From Mesorhabditis belari (Eukaryota > Nematoda > Chromadorea > Rhabditida > Rhabditidae), in NCBI GenBank assembly GCA_958450365.1, contig CAUEEP010000100.1:171247-235246 (forward strand): 64,000 nt of DNA. The letters run 5' to 3'. The translations under genes and the position numbers were made by a program. Each line of letters opens with the position of its first letter. The first letter of the stretch is position 1. Below, one piece after another: positions 23,031-33,719 of the stretch. A model generated the notes under the pieces. It was not told the DNA's origin. It worked only from the letters and a program-made list of their open reading frames with translations, and ran no database searches.

Positions 23031-23280
23031 CTATTTTGCGTAAATAATGCGATAGAACTTCTATAATTTGTTGACAAGAAAGACCCACATCTTCTTCCCT
23101 AACAAATGACCATCCTCCTGCACGGTTCCTTGCATAGATTGACACTTGTCCGTATTGTGGTGCACTTTTATTCACACAATCGCCTTGATGGCGAAAGAAA
23201 GCGGGCACCGGCTTTGTTTGTCGTGGAGTGGATGATGAGGAGATCGATTGAATCGCTTCAGACTCGCAATCATCGTTCAT
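22930..23280 (-). CDS. Unrecognised protein, N-terminal part fused into a leader block
   Basis: From the ATG at 23280 the frame encodes a Ser-rich start (SISSSSTPRQTKPVPAF) then a compact-looking segment (VSIYARNRAGGWSFVREEDV). The composition is that of a real folded protein and unlike the surrounding repeats. From about 23030 the frame reads into the A4 leader, so the original 3' end is lost. An acceptor-like CTCTAG lies 3 nt before the ATG, so it may be an internal exon. Family not recognised. Confidence 0.4.
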   Translation of the reverse strand: MNDDCESEAIQSISSSSTPRQTKPVPAFFRHQGDCVNKSAPQYGQVSIYARNRAGGWSFVREEDVGLSCQQIIEVLSHYLRKIGVFLPNRVRKRKMVSCRNFVAKLSLFFCESTNI

Positions 23281-23339
23281 TTTCTAGAGGAGTAAATAAT
23301 GTTCGAGACGAAAGAGAAAGGAGACGATGACGCACAGCC

Positions 23340-23625
23340 GAGGCAAATACGGTTACCCCTTAAAACCCAAGAAAGCAGGTTTTGTACAAAATTGCGTCAA
23401 GGAAAATACGACAATTAGCTTCGAAAGTTTATGATGTTCTGAGATTCCGTTGTAATCGCTTTTCATCAAACACGAATCTCAAAAAAATAAACAAAAGAAA
23501 TCCGATCTTTGCCACCTTTCAATCATTTTCTAAGCGGTGGTTAATGTTAAAAATATGTGTTATATCTCAAAGAGTCACAAAGGGCTGTAGCCCGCCCACC
23601 CTAACTCCGTTGCCCGAAAGAATGG
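23340..23625. repeat. Repeat R4
   Basis: 23370-23460 matches 24690-24800 and 6170-6240 in reverse. 23540-23575 matches 24575-24600. No gene. Confidence 0.4.
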
Positions 23626-23988
23626 GTGAATCTTTATGAGCATGCTGATTTTGATCCGACAATTTATGAGGCACTTTCGAAGACTCAACTTGAGTTATTT
23701 GTGCCTGAGCTTGATTCAGAAGATGTCAACTCGACAATTGAGTTGATTCTGAATTCCGGGATTCCGAGTGGAAATAAAGAAGCTGCTTGTTTCGTGGAAG
23801 GTGAAATGGCTGTTGAAATTAGCAATTGGATCAAGAACTTTCCTGAAATTCGTCGGGTTGAGCTTCATGTTTATCTTCATGGTCCATTTGATTGCTATTT
23901 GAAAAGAATCGACGAAAAGCGTGGCTGTATTTATGTTGTGTGCCGTGGCTTTTTCTTCGCCAAATATGTTTCATCGATTCAATTCTAA
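23626..23988 (+). pseudogene. Family A copy A5, 3' third with internal deletion
   Basis: Begins abruptly within the codons for VNLYE (no ATG) and runs open to the normal end SSIQF. Between EIRRV and the VYLHGPFDCYLKR segment it lacks about 45-50 codons, including the linker repeat. Both N-terminal F-box and leader are missing. Confidence 0.7.
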
Positions 23989-24430
23989 CTTTGTTTGTCG
24001 ATGCCCCAATACTTTGTACTTTTTGATTTTACTTTTATGACAGCACTTATTTAATCTATGGCAGCTACTTCCGCTTCTTTGCCAAGGATGTGCCTGTCGA
24101 AATTCGAAGTTTTGAGTACGCGATTTGGTTTGGTGATGTTTTATTGTGATATGTGAGTACTATTTTGTGATTTTTTTCACCTTTTACTCTGTCTATGCAT
24201 AAATAAAAGCTTGGTTCAATCAATAAATCAAATGTAATAGCGTTCGACTTCAACGCTGCATGCCTTTGTTGAAGAGTTTGACTTGGTTCTAAGCTTTCTA
24301 AGAAACGTGAAGAGAGGGGATCGCAGTATTGAGAAATGAGATCAAGCGACACGTTTGTGTCGAGACATTCAAGTAAATATTTTTAGACTTCTGGAGAAAA
24401 ACTAGAAAAAAAGCATGAAGTGATTGAGCT
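23989..24430. repeat. Family A 3' block
   Basis: Poly(A) signals (CATAAATAAA near 24198, AATAAATCAAAT near 24222), stem-loop at about 24238-24260, then a truncated dispersed block. Confidence 0.5.
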
Positions 24431-24431
24431 C

Positions 24432-24545
24432 TCTGTGTGGCTCAACTGGCAGAGCGTTCGCAGATTCAAACTGTAGTTTTCGCTTTGAGCCTGTGAAAAG
24501 TACCGGCGTGTTCAAACCCACTTTTGTTTCGGCGCGCTTGGGTAT
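24432..24545 (+). other. Degenerate tRNA-like sequence in repeat R4
   Basis: TGGCTCAACTGGCAGAGC matches a Pol III A box and GTGTTCAAACCCAC, about 75 nt on, a B box. The spacing would need an intron or long variable arm. Related sequences at 6260-6350 and 9385-9460 suggest a tRNA-derived dispersed repeat. Confidence 0.35.
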
Positions 24546-24853
24546 CAAATTAAAGTAGAGAGGATGAGTGATTCTTTGAGATATATGACACATATTTTTA
24601 GCATTGGCCAGCTCTTAGAAAAATGATTGAAAGATGGCAAAAATTGGATTTTTTGTTAATTTTTTTTTTGGAGATTCGTGTTTGATAAAAAGCGGTTTCA
24701 ACGGAATCTCAGAATCTGATAAACTTTCGAAGCTAATTGTCGTATTTTCCTTGACGCGATTTTGTACAAACCCTGCTTTCTTGAGTTTTAAGGTTTAACC
24801 GTTTTTGCGAAACAGTACAAAAGATTGGAAGAGGAAAACAAATCCGGCTCCGT

Positions 24854-24903
24854 TTTCAGAATTTTTGAGAACCTCCCGGAAAGCCCATCGAATCCCATAT
24901 AAA
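24854..24903 (+). promoter_or_regulatory. Degenerate heat-shock element and TATA box of sHSP copy 1
   Basis: 24854-24881 reads TTT-ca-GAA-tt-TTT-ga-GAA-cc-TCC-cg-GAA. The six-pentamer layout of a heat-shock element is intact, but both TTC units are now TTT. TATAAA follows at 24898-24903, about 75 nt before the start codon. Confidence 0.65.
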
Positions 24904-24977
24904 CCGACGGTTCACTCAAGCAGTCATCAACTCAAATCAACACATCTTCCTATCGACAACTACCTTCACGCTTCTAA

Positions 24978-25705
24978 ATGTCACTTCTTCTTTTTCCCTC
25001 GAACAATTTCTGTCGTCCATTCAGCCGTCGACATCCCTTCAATGACATCTTCGAAACGATCAATTCATTGGAAAGGGCTTTCGATGGACCAACAATCCAT
25101 CGAGACCTTCAGCAACAAGAAATGGTATGTTTTTAAGGCAAATTTACTTGTTAACTCTGTCATAGACTTTTGAAAACGTAAATAGCTGATAAGGTAGCTT
25201 AACTTTTTCAATACCAGAACTCACCTTTTAGATTTTGTTGAGTGACGAGGGTTTCTCCGTGAAATGCGACGTCTCCTCGTATAAACCCGATGAATTGAAA
25301 TTGCGATTGGACGGGCGTGTTTTGTCGATTGAAGGAGAGCACAAAGAGGAGAATGAACAGGTGAAAAATTAAAGTCAATTACAGAGTATAGTCAATTCAA
25401 ATTGAAGAACCTTAATCTTAATGTTGAACCATAAAGTTTGATGCTAGTTACTATATGAAAAGCATTCCTTTCTTCATCCCATTCAACCCCACATGTTTCA
25501 GGGATCCGTCCACCTCCGTTTGCAACGTTCCATTCGAATTCCCGTGGATCAAATCGATCTCTCGTCACTTCAATCATCACACGATCAACATGGAAATCTC
25601 TCAATTCATGCCCCATTGATTGAAAAGAAGAAACAACTGAATGGGCAAGAGATTCGCATTCAAATTGCCGCACAACAAAAGGCAACAGGAATAATCGAGA
25701 ATTAA
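24978..25705 (+). CDS. Small heat shock protein (HSP16/alpha-crystallin type), copy 1
   Basis: Three exons: 24978-25124, 25232-25360 and 25502-25705, all phase 0, with GT..AG introns of 107 and 141 nt. They give 159 aa. The N-terminus MSLLLFPSNNF and the core segments FSVKCDVSSYKPDELKLRLD, VLSIEGEHKEENEQ and IPVDQIDLSSL match the nematode HSP-16 fold: beta strands of the alpha-crystallin domain and a C-terminal IRI in place of the IXI motif. Such proteins are ATP-independent chaperones that hold unfolding clients in oligomers. Downstream sequence and the family B fragment are duplicated with it (see 32716). The degraded heat-shock element suggests weaker heat induction than copy 2. Confidence 0.85.
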
Positions 25706-25899
25706 CAGCATCCAAAACTCTCAACTACCCTAATTGAACTTTCTCTTTACCACATTTTTCTGTGCTACTTGTAAATTATTGTATTTTTAAAACAAAAAAC
25801 AACAAAACACATTTGCAAACAAAATAAACATTCAAAATATGTATAACATCATCCAGAAAACAACAATAGCGCTAGTTTTGCTGCAAAATTTCAACACTG

Positions 25900-26145
25900 A
25901 AAAATAAATCATCACAAAATCGTATTCACATATCACGATAAAACATCACAAAATAAAATCTCGCACTCACAACCTCAAATTTCGACAGGCACATTTTTGG
26001 CAAAGAAGCGAAGGTAGTTGAAGCCAAACGTGTCATAGAGTTTGTAAAGAATTTAGATGCATTCCCGTTTACTATCAATGCTTTTCACATGATAATAGAC
26101 AGGTTGACCGTTAGAGTTTAGGCAAAAAGATACCGTACTTAAGGA
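25900..26145 (-). pseudogene. Family B 3' fragment
   Basis: Last codons of family B (YYHVKSIDSKREC ... with damaged frame) and its 3' untranslated block. It is joined on the 5' side to a Tc3-like transposase at about 26145. An equivalent fragment follows sHSP copy 2 at 33720-33947. Confidence 0.6.
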
Positions 26146-27268
26146 TGATTGAGTCTCTGGTGAGCAAACAGGCCATTCGAGATAATCGATGTTGTGACGT
26201 TTCAGAAAAGCTTTAGTGGATTGGCTGACATGAATTGAAGCATTATCCTGTTGAAAAATATAGTCTTTCCCTCGATTCTGTACTAGGAAAGGAAGTAGTT
26301 GATCCACAAGGACGTCCTGGTAATTGTTCGAGTTCATGCGACAAATCATAAATTCTAAATCAAGAATGTCATCCACATCAAGGCGCCCTATATCTCAGTG
26401 ATCATAGGTGAAGTTTCGACGAAATGAACATCAGTGAAGTTTCGACGCCAACAAAGCATTGGATCTTTTCTCAAATTGTGCCAATAATACTTGATGCCGT
26501 CGGGATCATCCAAATTAAAATTTTTCTCAAAGAAAAAAATAAGTTAACAACTCAAGGCAAAAAGTTTACTTTTTCCCAATCGATGATGATGTGATCCCGA
26601 GCCCAAGAGATCTTTTTATCTTTGCTTCAGTTTGGTGCTTTCTTCATGACTGCTCTTTTGATGTAACGGATGTAACACTTGATGGCTCGAGAAAGAGTGC
26701 TTTTGTGGACAGGAGCTCCAATTTGTACCTTGACGTCCTGTAGCGACATCACCGGATTCGACAACAGACGTCCCATATGCCGTTCAGCGTGGACCGTGAG
26801 CTTTCGATGACGTCCCGGAGACTTTTTCTTGCCATATTTGAAAGGGTCCTTCAAGAAATTTGAGACAACTTGGTGTGAGCGCTTCATTTTTTTGCGATCT
26901 TCCGGTTCGACAACTTTCTTCCTTTCAAAATCAAAATTTTCACCTGTTCGATCCGCGAAAGCGATTTTCCACGCCCCATCTTCCTAAAAAATAAAAATTA
27001 GCAAAAAGTAAGCAAAAAACATGGTTATTACAGGTAGAAAATCAAAAAGAGACGTAGTGGTCCTATCATTTTGCTATCGTAGTGGTCCTATCCTATCTTT
27101 ATAAAATAAAGAAATGCTTAAAAAATTTTGCCTTTTAAAGTAAATTATTTCGCAAACGGTATTTGTGCGTACTTTTACATATAAAATCCGAATTTAAGCA
27201 TCCTTTTGCATTTTTAGTTATTTAAAATCAAAAGTCGCAAAAATCGAGGGTGGTCCTATCATTTTGCA
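26146..27268 (-). mobile_element. Tc3-like transposon, truncated
   Basis: Minus-strand frames give, in order, an HTH-type N-terminus (26627-26887: KLTVHAERHMGRLLSNP, MSLQDVKVQIGAPVHKSTLS), a middle part in broken frames (NFNLDDPDGIKYYWH, LRKDPMLCWRRNF), and the DDE region (26053-26376: YIFQQDNASIHVSQS, IDYLEWPVCSPE). This is the plan of Tc3-type transposases. The right terminus is GGTGGTCCTATCATTTTGC at about 27250-27268. The 3' end with the last catalytic Glu is replaced by the family B fragment. Confidence 0.7.
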
Positions 27269-27513
27269 AATAGTTATCTCATTTCACTTTTAGGTTGAAT
27301 ACCTTTATTTTACTGAAAAAATCCTTTCAACGCCCTCGAGGTGGTCATCAAACACAAAACGCATATCGAAACGGTGCTCGGCTATCGGCAGAAATATTTC
27401 GCTCAATTCGGGAAGCGGGAAAACGATCAAAAGTTCTGGAGTCAGATGAGCAAAATGATTCATATTCAATAACTCGGGAATCTTATTACTTGTTGTTAGA
27501 TCAAGCAGACTAA

Positions 27514-28066
27514 TTAAATCCCTATATAAATACTTTCATTTTTTCCCGGACAAAAGCCGAGTAAAAAGCAGAGGAGATAGCCGCCAAAAACGAGAGCTAA
27601 GAGGACGATGAGGAGAGCGCGAATACACCTGCACCGTTGTGAGTAACAAAAGGTAACAAACAAAACGCTTGAAACATGAGTTCTTTCATCGTTAGTTCTC
27701 GCATCGGAAGCTCTAATAGAAAAAAAAGCGAATCGTCTAATCACTTGACATGATTTGAGACTTTTGAGTCTGCACTCAACTCTGTACCCATCTAAACCTT
27801 CACATTATGGATCCAGCCAGATCGATTTTGTTATTTCTGGATCACAACTAGTATCTTTACACACTTTTTACTATATGCTACATTATAAAAGAAGCAGCCC
27901 CTTTAGGTTCAAACTCTACGTCTGATTTCAGATTGGAATCGACTCGATCATTCTTCACTATCTATGCCATTCACCGCACTCTTTTGAAGAGCTCTGTCGA
28001 TTCACATCACTCATCAACGAGACTTTCTCTAAGGTCCATTGAATATGGAAAAGGTGCACTAACTAA
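27514..28066. repeat. Module M, copy 2: 5' part with TATA box
   Basis: 27514-27700 holds, on the minus strand, a hydrophobic frame (RCRCIRALLIVLLALVFGG) without an in-frame ATG. 27884-27891 is TATAAAAG pointing right. The same arrangement is present at 19.5-20.4 kb and 60.0-60.6 kb. Confidence 0.55.
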
Positions 28067-28402
28067 ATGTCCTTTTTTTCTGTTTCATCACCCTTTCCAA
28101 CGTTACAACGTCCAGCTGCACCCACGACTTCTCCTCCATGCGAGCCGTCTTCAGCCAACAAAGCCATCTTTTTGGTGTTTGCGATCGGATTGATACTATG
28201 TCTCGTCTATCAATTCATTATCACCATTTCTCTTGTCCATAAGTTAGTTGTCGAGTTATTCATTTATCATATGTTGCCAATGGCCTCAGCTCAGCTTCCA
28301 GAGCCAACGGGCTCTAGAATCGAGCCGTTCAATCAACGAAGAATCTCATCTGCAATGTATTCAATTGTTATTTATTTTTCAGTCTTTGAGAAAAATTTCT
28401 AA
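28067..28402 (+). CDS. Candidate small membrane protein of module M
   Basis: A 111-codon frame from ATG 28067, about 180 nt after a TATAAAAG box. A Ser/Pro-rich head (PTLQRPAAPTTSPPCEPSS) is followed by one strongly hydrophobic segment (KAIFLVFAIGLILCLVYQF) and a short tail. The hydrophobic frame is kept in four copies (here; 1.9 kb minus; 20.1 kb; 60.5 kb, the last frameshifted), with differences often at third positions. Function unknown. The alternative is a non-coding repeat with a chance frame. Confidence 0.4.
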   Translation: MSFFSVSSPFPTLQRPAAPTTSPPCEPSSANKAIFLVFAIGLILCLVYQFIITISLVHKLVVELFIYHMLPMASAQLPEPTGSRIEPFNQRRISSAMYSIVIYFSVFEKNF

Positions 28403-28429
28403 CAAAATCTCGTTTTGTAAAGCTAAAAT

Positions 28430-28840
28430 TACGGTAGCTTAAGGGCATTTTAGCAAAAGAATCTTTAAAAAGTCACGTTTTGGTAAAAAAGTGTCGTTAT
28501 TTGGAAAACAAAATAGTGTATAATTTAGGCGAAAAGTGACGTTACATAGAGGTTAACCTTATAAAGAGTGTCGTTATATAGAGGGTTTTTTTCTCATCAT
28601 CTTCTGTGGTGGCCAAACAAATCAAAAAATTTGACGTTAGATAGAGGGTGACTTTAAACAGATGTGTCGTTATAGAGAGGTTTGACTAGATATGAATATA
28701 AATTATCCAGCCCAGAGTGTATCTGCATCCCTAGACCGCCGTAAATATGTGACGCTCCTATAGGTTAAGGTTTCATTGCAGTATTTACGGCATAAGAATT
28801 GTCCTTATAGTGTACACTTAGACTATTCTCAATCGATAAA
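28430..28840. repeat. Degenerate GTCGTTATATAGAGG repeats; no gene
   Basis: The phrase GTCGTTATATAGAGGG or close variants occurs about five times between 28488 and 28690, irregularly spaced. A related but weaker run is at 36310-36370. 28700-28840 is a leader-type fragment. Confidence 0.45.
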
Positions 28841-28844
28841 AAGT

Positions 28845-29406
28845 TTAAAATTTGAAAAACTTCAATGAAACCATGAATTACCGTTGAAAAAAATTGGAGC
28901 GAGACATCCAAATTCGAATTCTAAATGACAACCTCATGAGCTACGGTACCAATTGATGGGGTAAAACGGAAATTTTGCGCTTGGGAAATCATTCTTCTCT
29001 TCTCTCCGAAAGTTATTGGTGATCTTTTCTGCCTTATTTTGAGCTTTTTGAGTTGTTCCTTTTCAGAATAGACTTCTACCTTTTTAAACGCATATCTCAC
29101 TAGTTTTAAGTATTGTTTTGATAGCAAATGGGCCATTTTTGGTCTACGACACGTTTTTGCTTAACAAAAACAGCGACTGTTTAAATCTTTTGAATCAATT
29201 TTAGCACCTTTTAGATGTAAAACTTTGATTATTGTTGTTCATGCACGAAAAATCATCACAACCTTTAGAAAAATCAAAGATCTTATCCAACTTTAGTTAA
29301 AAACCGGCAGATATCCCCACCTTGTTGATTGTTTTTGCTCTGTAGCCAACTTTTCTGTCATATATTCACTGATTGTTCTTTTCTAATTTTTAAATTTTCA
29401 GGCAGA
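28845..29406 (+). promoter_or_regulatory. Conserved leader of copy A6
   Basis: Same block as at 10800 and 22378, with GGTCTACGACACGTTTTTGC at 29141-29160 and an acceptor (AAATTTTCAG) 6 nt before the ATG. Confidence 0.5.
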
Positions 29407-30538
29407 ATGGCAGACCTTCCAGTCGAGATGCCCGATCTTCTCAAATTCCCGAGGGGCAAACTCTGCTGCGATCTGGTTTTGGAAGTAATCGATGAATTGG
29501 AGCCAAAAGATGTGCCCGAATTGATCAAAGTTGACAGAAGGTTTCGCTGGATTCTTCTCCAGAAACCAGCACGGATTCTTGGAAAACAAATCCATTTGAT
29601 GAGGATCGAGATGGAAGCACGAGATTTTTATTCGGATCACCGGGAAAGTCTGGATGATGGACGCAAACGCTACCATGCTATAGTCTTCATCATGAAATTC
29701 GCTGAATCAAGGCCTCTTCCATTTTATTTCTTGTCACATAAAGTCCTTCTCCTGTCCCAGGTTGAACGATGTTTGGTTTTGGAGATTTCAGAAGCTGGAT
29801 GGGGATCGATTAATACGAAGAAACTTTCGGCACTCAAGAAGGCCTTCGCGAATTTGAAGCAAGTCGACGAGTTGGAAGTTAAGCTCTATGGGGACAAGTT
29901 CAACGATTTTTTGTTGAATTTAAAGGCTGAAGTCGCCGATCGAGCATCATTGAATTTCAACGATTTAGATTTAGAAGTTATGTTGTCTTTGATCAATGGA
30001 AGCCTTCAAAATTGCAAAATGATCTCAGTGGACCTTTATGACGATCCTGATTTTTATCCAGCAGTTTATGAAGCACTTTCGAAAACTCAACTTGAGTTAT
30101 TTATGACTAATGTTTATTCAAATGAGTGGATTCTGAATTCCGGAATTCCGATTGAAAATAAAGAAGCCGCTTGTGTCGTGCGAGGTGAATTGTCAGCTGA
30201 ATTTGATCAAGAACTTTCCTGAAATTCGTGAGGTCAACGAACCAAACAAGACTTTGATCGGAGATACAATGATGGAAACTCTGAGAAAGCACGGGTTTAG
30301 GGTTGAGTGTTGTGATGATTGTCGTTCTCGTTCTGATTTTGATCATTCTCGTTCTGATTCTGATGATTCTCTCCCTTCTATGAATCGTAGTCCAATCAAG
30401 AGACGGGTTGAGCATGATGTTTATCTTTATGGTTCATTTGATTGTTATTTGAAAAGAATCGACGATAAGCGTGACTGTATTTATGTTGTGAACAGTCACT
30501 TTTTCTTCGCCAAATATATTTCATCCATTCAATTCTAA
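29407..30538 (+). pseudogene. F-box-like family A copy A6, 8-bp deletion
   Basis: Starts MADLPVEMPDLLKFPRGKLC at the family start and is open to 30222. An in-frame loss of about six codons occurs near 30115. An 8-bp deletion at about 30203 (the bases encoding part of IYNL) then shifts the frame. The correct frame resumes to the stop at 30536-30538 with the ending SSIQF. The linker carries two SRSD(S/F)D units. Otherwise well preserved. Confidence 0.75.
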
Positions 30539-31525
30539 CCGTGTTAGTTGATGCCCCAATACTTTGTATTTTGTAAAATTACTTTTATGACAGGACTTAT
30601 TTAGTTTATGGCACCTACTTCGGCTTCTTTACCAAAAATGTGCCTTTCGAAATTTGTAGTTTTGATAACGAGATTTGGTTTGGTGATGTTTTATTGTGAT
30701 ATGTGAGTACTATTTTGTGATTTTTTTTTCACTTTTTACTCTGTCTATGCATAAATAAATATTTGATTCAATCAATAAAACCAAATGTAATAGCGTTCGA
30801 CTTCAACGCTGCATTATTTATTGAAGAGTTTGACTTTGTTGTAAACTTTAGAAATTGGTCATCGTTGAACATACGTGAAGAGAGGAGATCGCGGAATTGA
30901 GCTGAAATATTGTTTACTAGCTCTTGGTGTCGCATTATGGTCTCACTCTTTTTGCCTTTTGTTCCCTGGTTTTAATAAAAAGACCACAAGAAAGGCTTGA
31001 TGATAGGGAGACAAACAACTCTGTGACAGTGGACAATGACACTCATTTGGCGATTTGAAGTGCTAATAGCTTGGCATGGCAATAAATTGTCAAGATGTTT
31101 TTTAGGCAAATTTGCTTGTTAACTCTGTCATAGACTTTTCAAAGCGTAAGTAGTTTATAAGGTAGATTTGACTATTTTCAGCCACAAAAATCTGCACTTC
31201 TTACGCTAGTGTGTTCCTAGCTTGAGGCTCTTTCTATGTTATATTTCAGCTCAATTCTCCGATCTCCTCTCTTCACCTATGTTCCGCAGAAACCAATTCG
31301 ATCAAAAATGTATCATAGCTTCATTGGCGTTTCTGAAGCTTAGAACCAATACAAACTCTTCAATAAATACATGCAGCATTGAAGCCAAACGCTATTTTAT
31401 TTGATTTTGTTGATTAGAGCGAAGTATTTATTTATGCATAGACAGAGTAGAACGCTCAAAAAATCACAAAAAATGATCACATATCACGATAAAACATCAT
31501 AGACTAAAATCTCGTACTTAGAACT
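30539..31525. repeat. Two family 3' blocks back to back
   Basis: 30539-31200 is the A6 3' block plus the reversed dispersed block. 31210-31525 is the 3' block of family B copy B2 in the opposite sense. Both carry the AATAAATAC/stem-loop core. No gene. Confidence 0.6.
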
Positions 31526-32100
31526 TCAAATTTCGACAGGCATACTTTTGGCAAAGAAGCGCAGGTAGCGATCGTTATCGTATTTGTAAACGATGTAGAT
31601 GCAATCCCGTTCGATATCAATGCTTTTCACATGATAATGGATAGGTTTAATGCTTGAGTCGGTTTCGTTTTGTGCAGTTGAAAAGTTTTTGAGAGTTTCG
31701 AGCATCATTTTCCAAGTTTTCGCTTGCCTTTCTTCGTCGACTTCCCGAATTCCGGGTCAATTTGTGAAGATCTTCAAGTCAGTATTTGTAAATGTGAGCC
31801 AAATCGCTGCACCTCGATTTTGACTCGGAATTCCGTTGGTAACAATCCAACGAATCACCATTTCTGCACATTCTGCTCATTGATGACCTCAAAAAGTATC
31901 ATTTCGACCTGGTTTTCCAGAGAAACTTGCGAAAAAAGTAAACCTCCTCAGCACGTCCTCTCAACCAGACCTCCTTGCAATTCTTGATCCTGTTTTGGAA
32001 TAAGTTCAAAAGAGAGCGATAATTCTCATCATCTCCCTTCCATTGATACCAACTGAGATCCAAAAAAATTCGATTGACGATGCTTCCCTTGAACATCGAG
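31526..32100 (-). pseudogene. Family B copy B2, C-terminal half
   Basis: Minus-strand family B from about the codons for FKGSIVNRI to the normal end. The B1 nonsense site is CGA here, but a TGA at 31757-31759 replaces TGG (Trp), and a short deletion at about 31880 shifts the frame. The 5' half is absent: at about 32100 the sequence switches to family A on the opposite strand. Confidence 0.7.
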
Positions 32101-32365
32101 AAGGACCGGTCGAGATGCCCAATCTTCTCAAATTCAAATCTGATACAATTATAGAGACACTGAGAAAATACGAGTTTATTATTCAGGGTTGTCATCGTTC
32201 TGAGTCTGATCATTCTCTTCGTTCTCTGAATCGTAGGCTAATCAAGAGAAGGGTTGAGCATTATGTTTCTCCTGATGGTCCATTTGATTGCTATTTGAAA
32301 AGAATCGATGAGAAGCGTGACTGTATTTATCTTGTGCACCGTGGCTTTTTCTTTGGTCGCCGTTG
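32101..32365 (+). pseudogene. Family A copy A7, N-terminus joined to C-terminus
   Basis: Starts within VEMPNLLKF and jumps, after a deletion of about 250 codons, to the codons for DTIIETLRKYEFIIQG, running to HRGFFF. It is then cut by the dispersed block at about 32355. It has no leader and is fused head-on to B2. Confidence 0.7.
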
Positions 32366-32516
32366 AACAAAAGTGAAGAGAGGAGATCGCAGAATTGAGC
32401 TGAAATATTGTTTACCAGCTCTTGGTGCCGCATTATGGCCTTACTCCTTTTGTTCCATGGTTTTGATAAAAAGACCACAAGAAAGGGCTGGCAGAAAGAG
32501 ACGAAATATCGAGTGA

Positions 32517-32641
32517 TTTCGAGAGACTCCGAGAAAGGTTCTTTTCGAAAGAGGCAAAAGAGGGGAAGGGGAAAACAAGTGTCGACTCCGTTTCCAGAAT
32601 TTTCGAGAACCTCCCGGAAGCCCCATCGAATCCTATATAAA
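32517..32641 (+). promoter_or_regulatory. Heat-shock elements and TATA box of sHSP copy 2
   Basis: 32592-32619 reads TTC-ca-GAA-tt-TTC-ga-GAA-cc-TCC-cg-GAA, a nearly perfect six-pentamer heat-shock element. A second, weaker cluster (TTCgaGAGacTCCgaGAA) lies at about 32517-32536. TATATAAA is at 32634-32641. Confidence 0.8.
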
Positions 32642-32715
32642 CCGACGGTTCACTCCAGCGGTCATCAACTCAAATCAACACATCTTGCTATCAACAACTA
32701 CCTTCACACTTCCAA

Positions 32716-33442
32716 ATGTCACTTCTTCTTTTTCCCTCGAACAATTTCTGTCGTCCATTCAGCCGTCGACATCCCTTCAATGATATCTTCGAAACGATCA
32801 ATTCATTGGAAAGGGCTTTCGATGGACCAACAATCCATCGAGACCTTCAGCAACAAGAAATGGTATCTTTTTAAGGCAAATTTGCTTGTTAACTCTGTCA
32901 TAGACTTTTGAAATCGTAAGTAGCTTATAAGGTAGCTTAACTTTTTCAATACCAGAACTCACTTTTTAGATTTCGTTGAGTGATGAGGGTTTCTCCGTGA
33001 AATGCGATGTCTCCTCGTATAAACCCGATGAATTGAAATTGCGATTGGACGGGGATGTTTTGTCGATTGAAGGAGAGCACAAAGAGGAGAATGAGCAGGT
33101 GAAAAATTAAAGTTAATTACTAAGTATAGTCGATTCAAATTGAAGAATCTTAATCTTAATGCTTAACCATAAAATTTGATGCTAGTTATTCTCGAAAAGC
33201 GTTCCTTTCTTCACCCCATTCAACCCCACATATTTCAGGGCTCCGTCCACCTCCGTTTGCAACGTTCCATTCGAATTCCCGTGGATCAAATCGATCTCTC
33301 GTCACTTCAATCATCACTCGATCAAAATGGAAATCTCTCAATTCATGCCCCATTGATTGAAAAGAAGAAACAGCTGAACGGGCAAGAGATTCCCATTCAA
33401 ATTACCGGACAACAAAAGGAAACAGGAACAATCGAGAATTAA
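32716..33442 (+). CDS. Small heat shock protein (HSP16/alpha-crystallin type), copy 2
   Basis: Three phase-0 exons: 32716-32862, 32970-33098 and 33239-33442. They give 159 aa with the same structure as copy 1. Exon 2 keeps GFSVKCDVSSYKPDEL and exon 3 keeps IPVDQIDLSSL and NGNLSIHAP. The C-terminal motif is IPIQI, the usual IXI that docks into neighbouring subunits (copy 1 has IRIQI). The heat-shock element and TATA box are intact, so heat-induced expression is expected. The direct duplication spans at least 24.84-26.14 kb and 32.58-33.95 kb, including the family B 3' fragment downstream. Confidence 0.87.
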
Positions 33443-33719
33443 CAGCATCCAAAACTCTCAGCTACCCTAATTGAACTTTCTCTTTACGAGGTTTTTCTGT
33501 GCTACTTTTTTGTTCTGAAAAATGTTTCTCAACTCATATTTTTAGTGTAATTTTGGCTGCGTGATTTTGCTTTTGTGAATACTTTAATAAATTATTGTAT
33601 TTTTAGTTCAAAAAAACAAAAAAACACGTTTGCAAACGAAATAAAGGTATGTATAACATCATCCAGAAAACAACAATTTGCTGCAAAATTTCAACACTGA
33701 AAAATAAAGAAGCACAAAA

